From NCBI RefSeq assembly GCF_001423295.1, contig NZ_LMNG01000033.1:124001-188000 (forward strand): a stretch of 64,000 bases of DNA. The letters run 5' to 3'. The translations under genes and the position numbers were made by a program. The notes below the pieces were generated by a model. It searched no databases. It was not told where the DNA came from and worked only from the letters and a program-made list of their open reading frames with translations. Origin of the DNA: Methylobacterium sp. Leaf112. Its GTDB lineage: Bacteria; Pseudomonadota; Alphaproteobacteria; Rhizobiales; Beijerinckiaceae. Shown here in pieces: positions 51,418 to 60,132 of this stretch; within the stretch, counting starts at the first letter, position 1; each line of letters begins with the position of its first letter.

Positions 51418-53108
51418 TTCCCGAGGGCATGCCGAGCGCCGAAGCTGCGCCGGTTCGGCGCGGCGGTTCCCTGCGGGGTGCCGGCCCACGCCGTAGCAGC
51501 GACTTCCTCGAAGCCGCCGGGTTCACCGATATGCCGCTGGCCGAAAGCGCCGCCGGCCCGACCATGAGGCCCGGATCCCTGCGCGGGTCTGCCCGAGGGC
51601 GCGACCTCGATAGTCTCGCCCATACCCTGTTCCTGCGGATCTACCCGGTCATCGCCGTCGTCGTCCTGGTGACGCAGATCGGCATCGCCTGGGTGAACTA
51701 CAGCGACCAGATCCGGCTCTACACCGAGCGGGCAAAGTTGCTCGCCGCCCTGACCGCAAGTGCCGTCGCTCGGCCAGATTGGAGTACCCGGCCCGAGATC
51801 TACCGGCATCAGGTCCAGGCCCTAACCCTGGATCCGGCGTTCCGGGCGGTGGTTCTGCGCAATGCCGCGGGGGCCGTGGTCATGTCGCTGGGTGACATGC
51901 CGCGTGGTCGGTCCTGGGACATGGTCGTCGAGCAGGCTGATCTCTCCCTCCCATCCGAGACCAAACCCGTTGGACACCTCACCCTGGCCATCTCGGCCGA
52001 GGCGTTGCGCGGCAACGCCGAAAAGCAGGCGATTCTGGCCCTCGTGACCAGTCTCATCCTGATGCTCGCCTTCGTGTTGACCCTCCACGCCAATGTACGG
52101 GCGCACGTTCTAGCACCCCTCAAGCGCCTGCTCCTCGCCATGCGCGAGGTCGAGCACAAGAACTGGGTCACCGTCGAATCCGGTGCCCGTTTCAGGGCCA
52201 GCAACGAAATCGACGTGATCTCTCAGGCGTTCAACCGCATGGTCGAGGGTCTGCGAACGGGCGACGAAGCGAAGCGGCTGCTACAGGAACTCGAGACGGC
52301 GCATGCCAAGCTCGCCGAGGCCAACGGCCTCGTCATGGAGAGTATCGGCTACGCACGACGCATCCAGAGTTCGGTTTTGCCCGACCGCGCGGCGCTCGTG
52401 AGCACCGGCCTCGAGGTCGGGGTCCTGTGGGAACCGCTTCACGTCGTCGGCGGCGACTACTTTTGGCTCGAGAACATCGACGGGCTCGGCATCATCGTGG
52501 TGGCGGATTGTACCGGTCACGGCGTCCCGGGAGCCTTCCTCACCCTCATCGTCGCCACGGCCCTCGACCGCATCCTGCACGAGCGGCGCCTGCGCGACCC
52601 CGTCGAGGTGCTGCGTGCCCTCGACTCCATGGTCCGGGTGCAATTGCGCCAGGACGGTCGGGGCGCGGTTTCCGATGACGGCCTCGATTGCGGGATTTGC
52701 ATCTGGGATCGGCAAACCGCGACCCTGCGCTTCGCCGGGGCCGGCCTCTCCCTCACGAGTGTCACGGATGGGACCGTCACGCGCATCCGCGGCGCGAAGA
52801 ACGGCCTCGGCTATCCTCGGCGGGCAGGGGAAATCTTTGCGGTGGACGAGATCGTCGTCCAGACCTCGGCGGAGACGACGTTCTACCTCATGACCGACGG
52901 GATCACCGACCAGATGGGCGGAGAGCGGCGTCGACTGCTCGGTCATCGTGGGGTCGCCGACATCCTCATGGCGCGATCGCATGACGGCCTCGGCGATCAG
53001 GTTGCGGCGCTGCAGCAGGCCCTTGCCGATTACCGTGGCAGCGAAGCGCGCCGGGACGACATGACTCTGGTGGCGTTTCGACCGATCCCGCAATCGCTGC
53101 CCGCGTGA
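51414..53108 (+). CDS. siaA: SiaA-like membrane PP2C phosphatase with HAMP
   Basis: The 564-residue protein starts with about 65 disordered residues, then TM1 (about 74-97), a periplasmic sensor loop of about 105 residues, TM2 (about 205-228), a HAMP domain, a short coiled coil and a SpoIIE/PP2C phosphatase. Metal-binding motifs are GGDYFW (about 346), DCTGHGVPGAFLT (about 366) and MTDGITDQ (about 494). By homology it dephosphorylates SiaC on an outside signal, raising cyclic di-GMP. It is last in the operon here, whereas siaA is first in Pseudomonas. Confidence 0.9.
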   Translation: MIPEGMPSAEAAPVRRGGSLRGAGPRRSSDFLEAAGFTDMPLAESAAGPTMRPGSLRGSARGRDLDSLAHTLFLRIYPVIAVVVLVTQIGIAWVNYSDQIRLYTERAKLLAALTASAVARPDWSTRPEIYRHQVQALTLDPAFRAVVLRNAAGAVVMSLGDMPRGRSWDMVVEQADLSLPSETKPVGHLTLAISAEALRGNAEKQAILALVTSLILMLAFVLTLHANVRAHVLAPLKRLLLAMREVEHKNWVTVESGARFRASNEIDVISQAFNRMVEGLRTGDEAKRLLQELETAHAKLAEANGLVMESIGYARRIQSSVLPDRAALVSTGLEVGVLWEPLHVVGGDYFWLENIDGLGIIVVADCTGHGVPGAFLTLIVATALDRILHERRLRDPVEVLRALDSMVRVQLRQDGRGAVSDDGLDCGICIWDRQTATLRFAGAGLSLTSVTDGTVTRIRGAKNGLGYPRRAGEIFAVDEIVVQTSAETTFYLMTDGITDQMGGERRRLLGHRGVADILMARSHDGLGDQVAALQQALADYRGSEARRDDMTLVAFRPIPQSLPA

Positions 53109-53118
53109 CCGCCCTCCT

Positions 53119-53146
53119 CCCGGTTCGCCCTGCCGGGCGAACCGGG
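53119..53146. terminator. 12-bp perfect hairpin between convergent siaA and argB
   Basis: CCCGGTTCGCCC (53119-53130) pairs perfectly with GGGCGAACCGGG (53135-53146) around TGCC. It lies between the two stop codons (11 bases after siaA, 9 bases from argB) and could serve both strands, though neither side has a T-tract. Confidence 0.7.
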
Positions 53147-53154
53147 TCACGGTG

Positions 53155-54051
53155 TCAGCTCCGGCGGATCAGGGTCCCGGCACCGTAATCGGTGAACAGT
53201 TCCAAGAGCACGGCGTGGCTGACCTTGCCATCGAGGATGACGACCGCCTCGACGCCCTGCTCCAGGGCGTAGATACAGGTCTCGACCTTCGGGATCATGC
53301 CGCCCGTGATGGTGCCGTCGGCGATGAGCCGGCGGCAATCCTCCAGAGTGAGTTCGGGGATCAGCTTCTTGTCCTTGTCGAGGACGCCCGGTACGTCGGT
53401 GAGCAGCAGCAGGCGCTTGGCCCGCAGCGCCCCCGCGATGGCGCCCGCGAAGGTGTCGGCGTTGACGTTGTAGGTCTGTCCGTCGGCGCCGAAGGCCACA
53501 GGGGCGAGGACCGGGATGAGTTCGGCCTTGAGCACCGCATCGAGGACGCCGCGCTCGACGTGATCCGGTTCGCCGACGAGGCCGAGATCGACCTCTTGCT
53601 CGGTCTGGCTCTCGGGATCGATGATGGTGCGTGTGGCCTTCTTGGCCCGCACCATATTGCCGTCCTTGCCGCACAGGCCGATGGCCCGTCCGCCCTCGGC
53701 CGAGATCCAGCCGACGATCTGTTTGTTGATGGAGCCGGCCAGGACCATCTCGACCACCTCGACGGTGGCTTCGTCGGTGACCCGCAAGCCGCCCTTGAAC
53801 TCCGACTCGATGCCGAGCCGCCCGAGCATCCGGCCGATCTGCGGGCCGCCGCCGTGGACCACGATGGGCTTGAGGCCGGACTGCTCCAAGAGCACGATGT
53901 CCTCGGCGAAATCCTCCGCCGCGGCACGGTCGCCCATGGCGTGGCCGCCATACTTGATGACCACGATCTCCTGGTCGTAGCGCTGCATATGCGGCAGGGC
54001 CTGAACCAGGACTTCGGCACGCACGTGCACGTTCGGCAACGGGTCTTTCAT
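53155..54051 (-). CDS. argB: Acetylglutamate kinase
   Basis: The 298-residue enzyme phosphorylates N-acetylglutamate in arginine synthesis. Seen are IVVIKYGGHAMGD, the PIVVHGGGPQIG nucleotide loop, NVNADTFAGAIAGAL and TGGMIPKVETC, all family hallmarks. PII binds and activates ArgB in many plants and cyanobacteria, but this cannot be read here. The start at 54051 is preferred, as the earlier in-frame ATG at 54162 lies in unconserved sequence. Confidence 0.96.
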   Translation of the reverse strand: MKDPLPNVHVRAEVLVQALPHMQRYDQEIVVIKYGGHAMGDRAAAEDFAEDIVLLEQSGLKPIVVHGGGPQIGRMLGRLGIESEFKGGLRVTDEATVEVVEMVLAGSINKQIVGWISAEGGRAIGLCGKDGNMVRAKKATRTIIDPESQTEQEVDLGLVGEPDHVERGVLDAVLKAELIPVLAPVAFGADGQTYNVNADTFAGAIAGALRAKRLLLLTDVPGVLDKDKKLIPELTLEDCRRLIADGTITGGMIPKVETCIYALEQGVEAVVILDGKVSHAVLLELFTDYGAGTLIRRS

Positions 54052-54193
54052 CGTGGGGCTCGTTCCTCGATGCGTGCCGGGCGGTCGTGCACGGCGCCGG
54101 GCTTCTACCGCAGGCATGTGACCCTGCGAAGCAGGCAGCGGGCAATTTTTACGCCCAGCCACGCGGCAGCGGGCGCAACCGCCGGTCTGTCCG

Positions 54194-54763
54194 TCAGATG
54201 ACGGCCTCGATCAGGCCGAGGCCGCGGGCCTCTTCGGCCTCGATGTACCAGTTCGAGGGGGCGCGGGTCAGCACTTCGTCGAGGCTCACCGTCGATCCCG
54301 CGACGAGGTTGGCGAACCCTTCGTTCTGGATCTCGATGGAGCATTCGAGTTCGTGCAGGGCCGCCGTCACCGTGGCGATGCAGGTGGTGAGCGGACCGTC
54401 GATGTGCAGCTTCTTCGAGATCTTGCGCTCGTGGATCATCAGGCGGGTGCCGCGCGTCAGGTAGCGGTTGGAGCGGGCGAAGAAGCTCATGAAGGTGGTG
54501 CCGGCCGAGTAGATCGCTGCTTTTCCGAGAAAGACGATCCGCCGGTGCGGATCGACCTCGCTGGCGAAGCGGATGTCCTCGCCCATCATCCGAGCCACTT
54601 CCGGATCACCGCCGAGGGTCGAGAGTTCGACCACGACGAAATCCTGATCCGACGCCGCATCGAACTGCTGGCGGAAATCCTTGTACATCGACTGGTCCAC
54701 GGGACCGGAGAGCAGGATGGCGGGAGCCTTGAAGGCCGAGGCGGGAAGCGGCGTCGTGTCCAT
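54194..54763 (-). CDS. ClpP-like serine peptidase homologue
   Basis: The 189-residue protein has the ClpP/crotonase-type fold: AILLSGPVDQSMYKDF, VVVELSTLGGDPEVA, Ser86 in IYSAGTTFMS and His111 in MIHERK. The Ser-His spacing of 25 equals that of ClpP. The position of the third catalytic Asp aligns with Asn171 (PSNWYIEAEEA), so activity may be altered. It lacks a signal peptide and differs strongly from the true clpP at 39252. An AAGGA lies 5 bases before the ATG. It is upstream of argB on the same strand. Confidence 0.78.
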   Translation of the reverse strand: MDTTPLPASAFKAPAILLSGPVDQSMYKDFRQQFDAASDQDFVVVELSTLGGDPEVARMMGEDIRFASEVDPHRRIVFLGKAAIYSAGTTFMSFFARSNRYLTRGTRLMIHERKISKKLHIDGPLTTCIATVTAALHELECSIEIQNEGFANLVAGSTVSLDEVLTRAPSNWYIEAEEARGLGLIEAVI

Positions 54764-55039
54764 GGTGTCCTTCGGGGGAAACGTCATCGGCCGCGTCCGG
54801 GAAGGCGTCGCGGGACCGGCTTGTGAGACGCTCACCGTCCCCCTGGAGTTCCGCGCTCCGATGCGACGACGGGCCGATCTTCATCTGCGGGTGCGACCGC
54901 ATGCTGAAACACAATCCATCGGACACTCCCGGAAGCGTGATGATTGGAGGGAACTGATTTCCGCCGGAGGCACCGGGCCTTTAACGTCCGCTTAACTTTG
55001 AATCGTGATCCTGGGTCCCGTCGATCAGGGACTAAGCCG

Positions 55040-55249
55040 TTGTCCAACTCCGATTCTTTCACCCCCCGCCAGACCCTGACGAATCCGGGCCTGCTTGCCA
55101 GCGCGCTGCACCGGATCGGCACCGAGGCCGCCTCGACGGCCGAGGTCTGGCGCCGTCTCACCGAGCATTACATCGTCGATCTCGACGCCGTGGCGGCGCT
55201 GCTGCCGCGCGCCGAGCCCGAGCCTCTCTGGCTTCAGGGCCGGGACTGA
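55040..55249 (+). CDS. Small hypothetical protein, 69 residues, TTG start
   Basis: The frame encodes a soluble helical protein (SNSDSFTPRQTLTNPGLLAS, then LLPRAEPEPLWLQGRD). TTG at 55040 is the likely start; no better ATG or GTG begins the conserved-looking portion. No family is recognised, and the support is mainly codon character. Confidence 0.45.
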   Translation: MSNSDSFTPRQTLTNPGLLASALHRIGTEAASTAEVWRRLTEHYIVDLDAVAALLPRAEPEPLWLQGRD

Positions 55250-55451
55250 GGGTGGCCCAAGCGTCACACACGGGCGCGATGCGTCTCGAGAATCCGCCCC
55301 TGGCATACGGTGTGCGTGGGGAGGATGGACACCAAGACCAATAACCCGAAACCAGATCTTCGAGGAACGCCCCAGACAACAATCACGCGGCCGCTCGAAC
55401 GCCAGAGCCACTCCGCGGACCTTCTTCGCCATCTCGAACAAGAGGTCCGTC

Positions 55452-55727
55452 ATGTCCGAATTGCTGTCCGTCGCCCTCGTCTGCATGCAAACCATGCTGG
55501 TTCAGAACTGCTCCCGCCAAACAGCCCTCGACGTGATCATCGCGCCCGCGAGAACACCGATGGAATGCCTGATCCACGGACAGGCCATGGCGGCGTCGGC
55601 CGGGTTGCCCGGAGGCGACGATCGCTACCTCAAGATCACCTGCGAGCGCCGCCACGCCGATCTGCGCCATCTGAGGCGCGCCGGCTACGCGGCAGCCGTT
55701 GTCCTGGTCCCCCGCGACGCCATCTGA
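55452..55727 (+). CDS. Small four-cysteine protein, 91 residues
   Basis: Cys11, Cys20, Cys39 and Cys64 form a C-x8-C-x18-C-x24-C pattern, and an ALDV block follows the second Cys. Both features echo the 71-residue protein at 45198. The N-terminus (SELLSVALVCMQTML) is weakly hydrophobic. No function is known. It is a lone gene with AGAGG before the ATG at 55452. Confidence 0.65.
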   Translation: MSELLSVALVCMQTMLVQNCSRQTALDVIIAPARTPMECLIHGQAMAASAGLPGGDDRYLKITCERRHADLRHLRRAGYAAAVVLVPRDAI

Positions 55728-55837
55728 AGCCGAAGGGGCCGATCGCGAACCCGGTCGATCCCCACTTCGTCGCATCACTCGCAGCACGACTGCTCCGTCG
55801 ACGCACGGTTTCGGTTGGCGTCGGACGGTCGGCCTAC

Positions 55838-56620
55838 TCAGACGTTCGCCGGCTCGAGCGTGAGGCGATCGCCGGTCCGCAAGGTGCCGCCGGCCACCAC
55901 CTCTGCGTAGACTCCGCAATCCGTGTGGCCAAGGTGCTGCGACAGGGCGCGGGGGATCGTGAGGTCGCGAATGCCCGTGACCGGATCGACGTTGGTCGCC
56001 GCGCAACGCTCCGTGCGTTTGAGAACGCGCAGCGCGACCCCGCCGTGCGTGACGAGCGTGCGCCCGACGAGGTCGAGTTCGGCCCAAGGCGCCAGACCCG
56101 AGACGTGGAGATTCGCTCGGAACCGCAGGGGATCGACGGCAGCACCCGTCAGGGTCTCGACCGCCGCGACGCTGGCGAGATTGAGGAGCGAAACGAAGCC
56201 ACGGGGCGAATCGGTGAAGCGGAAGCCGTCGGGCGCGCCCAGCACCTTGGGCGGGCCGCGTAGGGCGTCGGGCAGGTACCCGGCCAGGAAGCTTTCGATG
56301 GCGCCGCGTCCTTCCGCCGTGCCGAGATCACCCTGCGCCGCGACGCCGCCATCACCGTGGATCGTCAGGACGTTCGTATGCGCCTCGTAGCGTGCGTCGA
56401 GGCGGGCCAGGGCTTCGTGGCGCATGAGCATCAGGAATTTGATCTTGGGCTGATGCACGGGTGCCGCCGGATCGAAGCCGGACGGGCCGTTCTCGACGGC
56501 GAACAAGCGATCGCCGGGAAAGTAGTCGCCCGCCTCCAGATCGACGCTGTCGAGCCGTTCGGGCGAGAGGCCCTTCACGGGGTAGCGATGGAGAGCGTCG
56601 AGGTGCAGTTCGTTCGTCAT
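55838..56620 (-). CDS. MOSC-domain protein
   Basis: The 260-residue protein has the MOSC N-terminal barrel (LHRYPVKGLSPERLDSV) and a core MOSC domain with the conserved Cys in RTERCAATNVDP near 214, the residue that in molybdenum cofactor sulfurases and mARC-type proteins carries sulfur or metal. TIPRALSQHLGHTDCGVYA completes the fold. A partner NifS-like domain is absent, so it is probably mARC-like or YiiM-like. It is divergent from clpB. Confidence 0.85.
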   Translation of the reverse strand: MTNELHLDALHRYPVKGLSPERLDSVDLEAGDYFPGDRLFAVENGPSGFDPAAPVHQPKIKFLMLMRHEALARLDARYEAHTNVLTIHGDGGVAAQGDLGTAEGRGAIESFLAGYLPDALRGPPKVLGAPDGFRFTDSPRGFVSLLNLASVAAVETLTGAAVDPLRFRANLHVSGLAPWAELDLVGRTLVTHGGVALRVLKRTERCAATNVDPVTGIRDLTIPRALSQHLGHTDCGVYAEVVAGGTLRTGDRLTLEPANV

Positions 56621-56649
56621 CGGAAGAGCATGGACCGGTGACGAAGCCG

Positions 56650-56680
56650 CTTGCAAGGGTCCGGAAGATCCCGCCCCCAC
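56650..56680 (+). promoter_or_regulatory. Possible sigma-32 heat-shock promoter of clpB
   Basis: CTTGCAA at 56650-56656 and CCCCAC at 56675-56680, with an 18-base spacer, loosely follow the alphaproteobacterial heat-shock pattern CTTGAA-N-CCCCAT. They lie 180 bases before clpB. The match is weak. Confidence 0.3.
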
Positions 56681-56859
56681 TTCGATCCGGACCCCCTTGT
56701 GGTGCGTATTTACAACACCACATCCGTGTCACCGGCGGCTGGATGGCGCCGGGGTTCTCGCAGTGAAGGTATGGGACCGGAGCCGGGGAACGACGTCTCG
56801 GAACGGCCGCGCCGCCTCATGCGGGCGGGACCGGACCGACACGGGGAGGTGGAAAGAGC

Positions 56860-59487
56860 ATGAATTTCGAGATCTACACCGAACGCGCCCGCGGCTTCGT
56901 CCAGTCGGCGCAGACCCTGGCCATGCGCGAGGGTCATCCGCAATTGCAGCCGGGTCACCTCCTGAAGGTGCTTCTCGACGACCCCGAGGGCCTGTGTGCC
57001 GGCCTCATCGACCGTGCGGGCGGGCAGTCCCGGGTCGCCCTCGCGCAGGTCGAGACATGGCTCGCTAGGCAGCCCAAGGTGTCCGGCAATTCGTCCCAGC
57101 CCCAGGCGACGCGCGAACTCGTGCGCCTGTTCGACACCGCCGAGAAGGCGGCCGAGAAGGCCGGCGATTCCTACGTCACCGTGGAGCGCCTGCTCCTGGC
57201 GCTCGCCGTCGAGAAGGACACCGAGTCCGGCAAGGCGCTCGCCGCCGCGGGCGTGACGCCGGCGTCGCTGAATGGGGCCATCAACGCCCTGCGCAAGGGC
57301 CGCACTGCCGACAACGCCACGGCGGAGAACGCCTACGACGCCCTGAAGAAATACGCCCGCGACCTCACGGAAGCCGCCCGCGAAGGCAAGCTCGATCCGG
57401 TGATCGGCCGTGACGAGGAGATCCGGCGTACGATCCAGGTCCTGTCCCGGCGCACCAAGAACAATCCCGTGCTCATCGGCGAGCCCGGCGTCGGCAAGAC
57501 CGCCATCGTCGAGGGGCTCGCCCTACGCATCGTCGACGGCGACGTGCCCGAGAGCTTGAAGGACAAGAGCCTGCTCGCCCTCGACATGGGCTCGCTGATC
57601 GCGGGCGCCAAATACCGCGGCGAGTTCGAAGAGCGCCTGAAGGGCGTGCTGTCCGAGGTGACGGCGGCCGAAGGCGGCATCATTCTGTTCATCGACGAAA
57701 TGCACACCCTCGTGGGCGCCGGAAAGGCCGACGGGGCGATGGATGCCTCGAACCTCCTGAAGCCCGCCCTGGCACGGGGCGAACTGCACTGCGTCGGCGC
57801 AACAACCCTCGACGAGTACCGCAAGCACGTCGAGAAGGACGCCGCCCTGGCGCGGCGCTTCCAGCCCGTCTTCGTGTCCGAGCCCACCGTGGAGGATACG
57901 GTCTCGATCCTGCGCGGCATCAAGGAGAAGTACGAGCAGCACCACGGCGTGCGTATCCAGGATGCGGCGTTGGTCGCGGCCGCCACCCTGTCGAACCGCT
58001 ACATCACCGACCGTTTCCTTCCCGATAAGGCCATCGACCTCATGGACGAGGCGGGCTCGCGCCTGCGCATGCAGGTCGATTCGAAGCCCGAGGAACTCGA
58101 CAATATCGACCGCGAGATCGTGCGCCGGAAGATCGAGGGCGAGGCCCTGAAGAAGGAGACCGACACCGCCTCCCGCGACCGCCTCGTGCGGCTGGAAAAG
58201 GAGTTGGCCGATCTTGAGGAGCAATCCTCGGCCATCACCTCGCGCTGGAAGGCGGAGAAGGACAAGCTCGGGGCAGCGGCCGACCTGAAGAAGAAGCTCG
58301 ACGAGGCCCGCACGGAACTCGCCAACGCCCAGCGCCAGGGTCAATATCAGCGCGCCGGCGAACTCGCCTACGGCGTGGTGCCGGGCCTGGAGAAGCAGCT
58401 CGCCGAGATCGAGGCGGCGGCCGAGTCTGCGGTCAGCCGCGACGGCATGGTCGAAGAGGCGGTGACCCCTGCCCACATCGCCGGGGTTGTCTCGCGCTGG
58501 ACCGGCGTGCCCGTGGACAAGATGCTGGAGGGCGAGCGCGACAAGCTGCTCGCCATGGAATCGGCTTTGGCGAAGCGCGTCGTCGGCCAGCGCGAGGCGG
58601 TGGAGGCGGTCGCGACCGCCGTGCGCCGGGCCCGGGCCGGCCTGCAGGACCCCAACCGGCCCATCGGTTCGTTCATGTTCCTCGGGCCCACGGGCGTCGG
58701 CAAGACCGAGCTGACGAAGGCGCTCGCCGGGTTCCTATTCGACGACGACACGGCGCTCGTACGGATCGACATGTCGGAATACATGGAGAAGCACGCCGTT
58801 GCCCGCCTCATCGGTGCGCCTCCGGGCTACGTTGGCTACGAGGAGGGAGGGTCCCTCACGGAGGCCGTACGACGCCGGCCGTATCAGGTCGTGTTGTTCG
58901 ACGAGGTCGAGAAGGCGCATCCGGACGTGTTCAACGTCCTCCTGCAGGTGCTCGACGATGGGCGCCTGACGGACGGGCAGGGGCGCACGGTGGACTTCCG
59001 CAACACCCTCCTCATCATGACCTCGAACCTTGGCTCCGAGTACCTCGTCAACCAGTCCGAGGGCGATGATACCGATGCCGTGCGCGACGAGGTGATGGGT
59101 GTGGTGCGCCATCACTTCCGGCCGGAATTCCTGAACCGGATCGACGAGATCATCCTGTTCCACCGCCTCAAGCGGTCGGAGATGGGCGCCATCGTCGACA
59201 TCCAGCTCGGGCGTCTCCAGAAGCTTCTGGACGAGCGCAAGATCACCATCGACGTCGAGCCCGATGCCCGCGACTGGCTCGCGGACAAGGGGTACGATCC
59301 GGCCTACGGGGCGCGTCCGCTGAAGCGGGTGATCCAGAAGGCGGTGCAGGACCGCCTCGCCGAGCAGCTCCTGTCCGGATCGATCCACGACGGCGAATCG
59401 GTGCCGGTGCGGCTCGGGCCCCTCGGGTTGACCGTGGGCGATACCCTCGCGGCCGAGACGCGCCCGCAGAACCGCCTGCTGAACTGA
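56860..59487 (+). CDS. clpB: ATP-dependent chaperone ClpB
   Basis: The 875-residue disaggregase has the N-domain (1-150), first AAA+ module with Walker A GEPGVGKTA (about 207) and Walker B IILFIDEMHTL, the long M-domain coiled coil (about 410-530), second AAA+ with GPTGVGKTE (about 610) and VVLFDEVEKAHPDVFN, and C-terminal small domain. It rescues aggregates with DnaK. No DnaK system lies in the window. A GGAAAGAG site precedes the ATG. Confidence 0.97.
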   Translation: MNFEIYTERARGFVQSAQTLAMREGHPQLQPGHLLKVLLDDPEGLCAGLIDRAGGQSRVALAQVETWLARQPKVSGNSSQPQATRELVRLFDTAEKAAEKAGDSYVTVERLLLALAVEKDTESGKALAAAGVTPASLNGAINALRKGRTADNATAENAYDALKKYARDLTEAAREGKLDPVIGRDEEIRRTIQVLSRRTKNNPVLIGEPGVGKTAIVEGLALRIVDGDVPESLKDKSLLALDMGSLIAGAKYRGEFEERLKGVLSEVTAAEGGIILFIDEMHTLVGAGKADGAMDASNLLKPALARGELHCVGATTLDEYRKHVEKDAALARRFQPVFVSEPTVEDTVSILRGIKEKYEQHHGVRIQDAALVAAATLSNRYITDRFLPDKAIDLMDEAGSRLRMQVDSKPEELDNIDREIVRRKIEGEALKKETDTASRDRLVRLEKELADLEEQSSAITSRWKAEKDKLGAAADLKKKLDEARTELANAQRQGQYQRAGELAYGVVPGLEKQLAEIEAAAESAVSRDGMVEEAVTPAHIAGVVSRWTGVPVDKMLEGERDKLLAMESALAKRVVGQREAVEAVATAVRRARAGLQDPNRPIGSFMFLGPTGVGKTELTKALAGFLFDDDTALVRIDMSEYMEKHAVARLIGAPPGYVGYEEGGSLTEAVRRRPYQVVLFDEVEKAHPDVFNVLLQVLDDGRLTDGQGRTVDFRNTLLIMTSNLGSEYLVNQSEGDDTDAVRDEVMGVVRHHFRPEFLNRIDEIILFHRLKRSEMGAIVDIQLGRLQKLLDERKITIDVEPDARDWLADKGYDPAYGARPLKRVIQKAVQDRLAEQLLSGSIHDGESVPVRLGPLGLTVGDTLAAETRPQNRLLN

Positions 59488-59500
59488 CACGGATGTGACC

Positions 59501-59526
59501 GGACCGTCGCTCGCGAGCGGCGGTCC
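59501..59526 (+). terminator. Hairpin downstream of clpB
   Basis: GGACCGTCGCTC and GAGCGGCGGTCC can pair over 11-12 bp with a tiny loop (59501-59526). No T-run follows. Confidence 0.45.
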
Positions 59527-59689
59527 GATGCGATCCATCGACTGCATACCGCGTTGATCCGCATGGTTAGCGAATTCTTAACGGGTTTGGCCGAAGGCTT
59601 GTCCCGGAATCGATGTTCCCGCAGTGGACTATCGCTAGGGGCAGCCAGGCCTTAATCCTGACGGCTACGCTTCAACACGGACGAACGCC

Positions 59690-60067
59690 ATGCGATTCTG
59701 CGCCCTTCCCGCACTGATGCTCCTCGCCGGGATGGCGCAGGTGGAGGCCGGGTCGCTTCCGGTCGACGAGACCACCTATGTCGAGAACTCCCTGAACCGC
59801 GACGGCCGTCTCGTCGTCGAGCATCGGCCCATCGCCCGGACGCCGGGTGGGCGTCAGTCCGGCTCGTCCGCCGAACTCGCCGGCTTCTGCCACGAGGGTG
59901 GCATCATCCGCCGCCGGGACGAGTTCGGCCAACCCGTGATTCTGCGTCAGCGCGAAGTCTGCGACAGCGTCGCGCCGCGCACCCTTGCGCCGGGTCAGGT
60001 CGATGCCCGTCCGACTTGGCCCGAGGAGCCCGGTTCGCGCCGCCGCGTTCTGCGGGTGAAGGGCTGA
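59690..60067 (+). CDS. Exported hypothetical protein, 125 residues
   Basis: The protein has a signal peptide (LPALMLLAGMAQVEAG, cleavage near residue 20), a middle with VENSLNRDGRLVVEH, and two later Cys (FCHEGG and EVCDS) that could form a disulfide. The C-terminus is Arg-rich. No family is recognised. It stands alone after clpB, separated by about 200 bases. Confidence 0.6.
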   Translation: MRFCALPALMLLAGMAQVEAGSLPVDETTYVENSLNRDGRLVVEHRPIARTPGGRQSGSSAELAGFCHEGGIIRRRDEFGQPVILRQREVCDSVAPRTLAPGQVDARPTWPEEPGSRRRVLRVKG

Positions 60068-60132
60068 CGAAAAGGGTCCTGCCTCTCCGTCGTCTCGTGC
60101 CGAAGCTGGGTGAGCGTTCGGGAAGTACGTCC

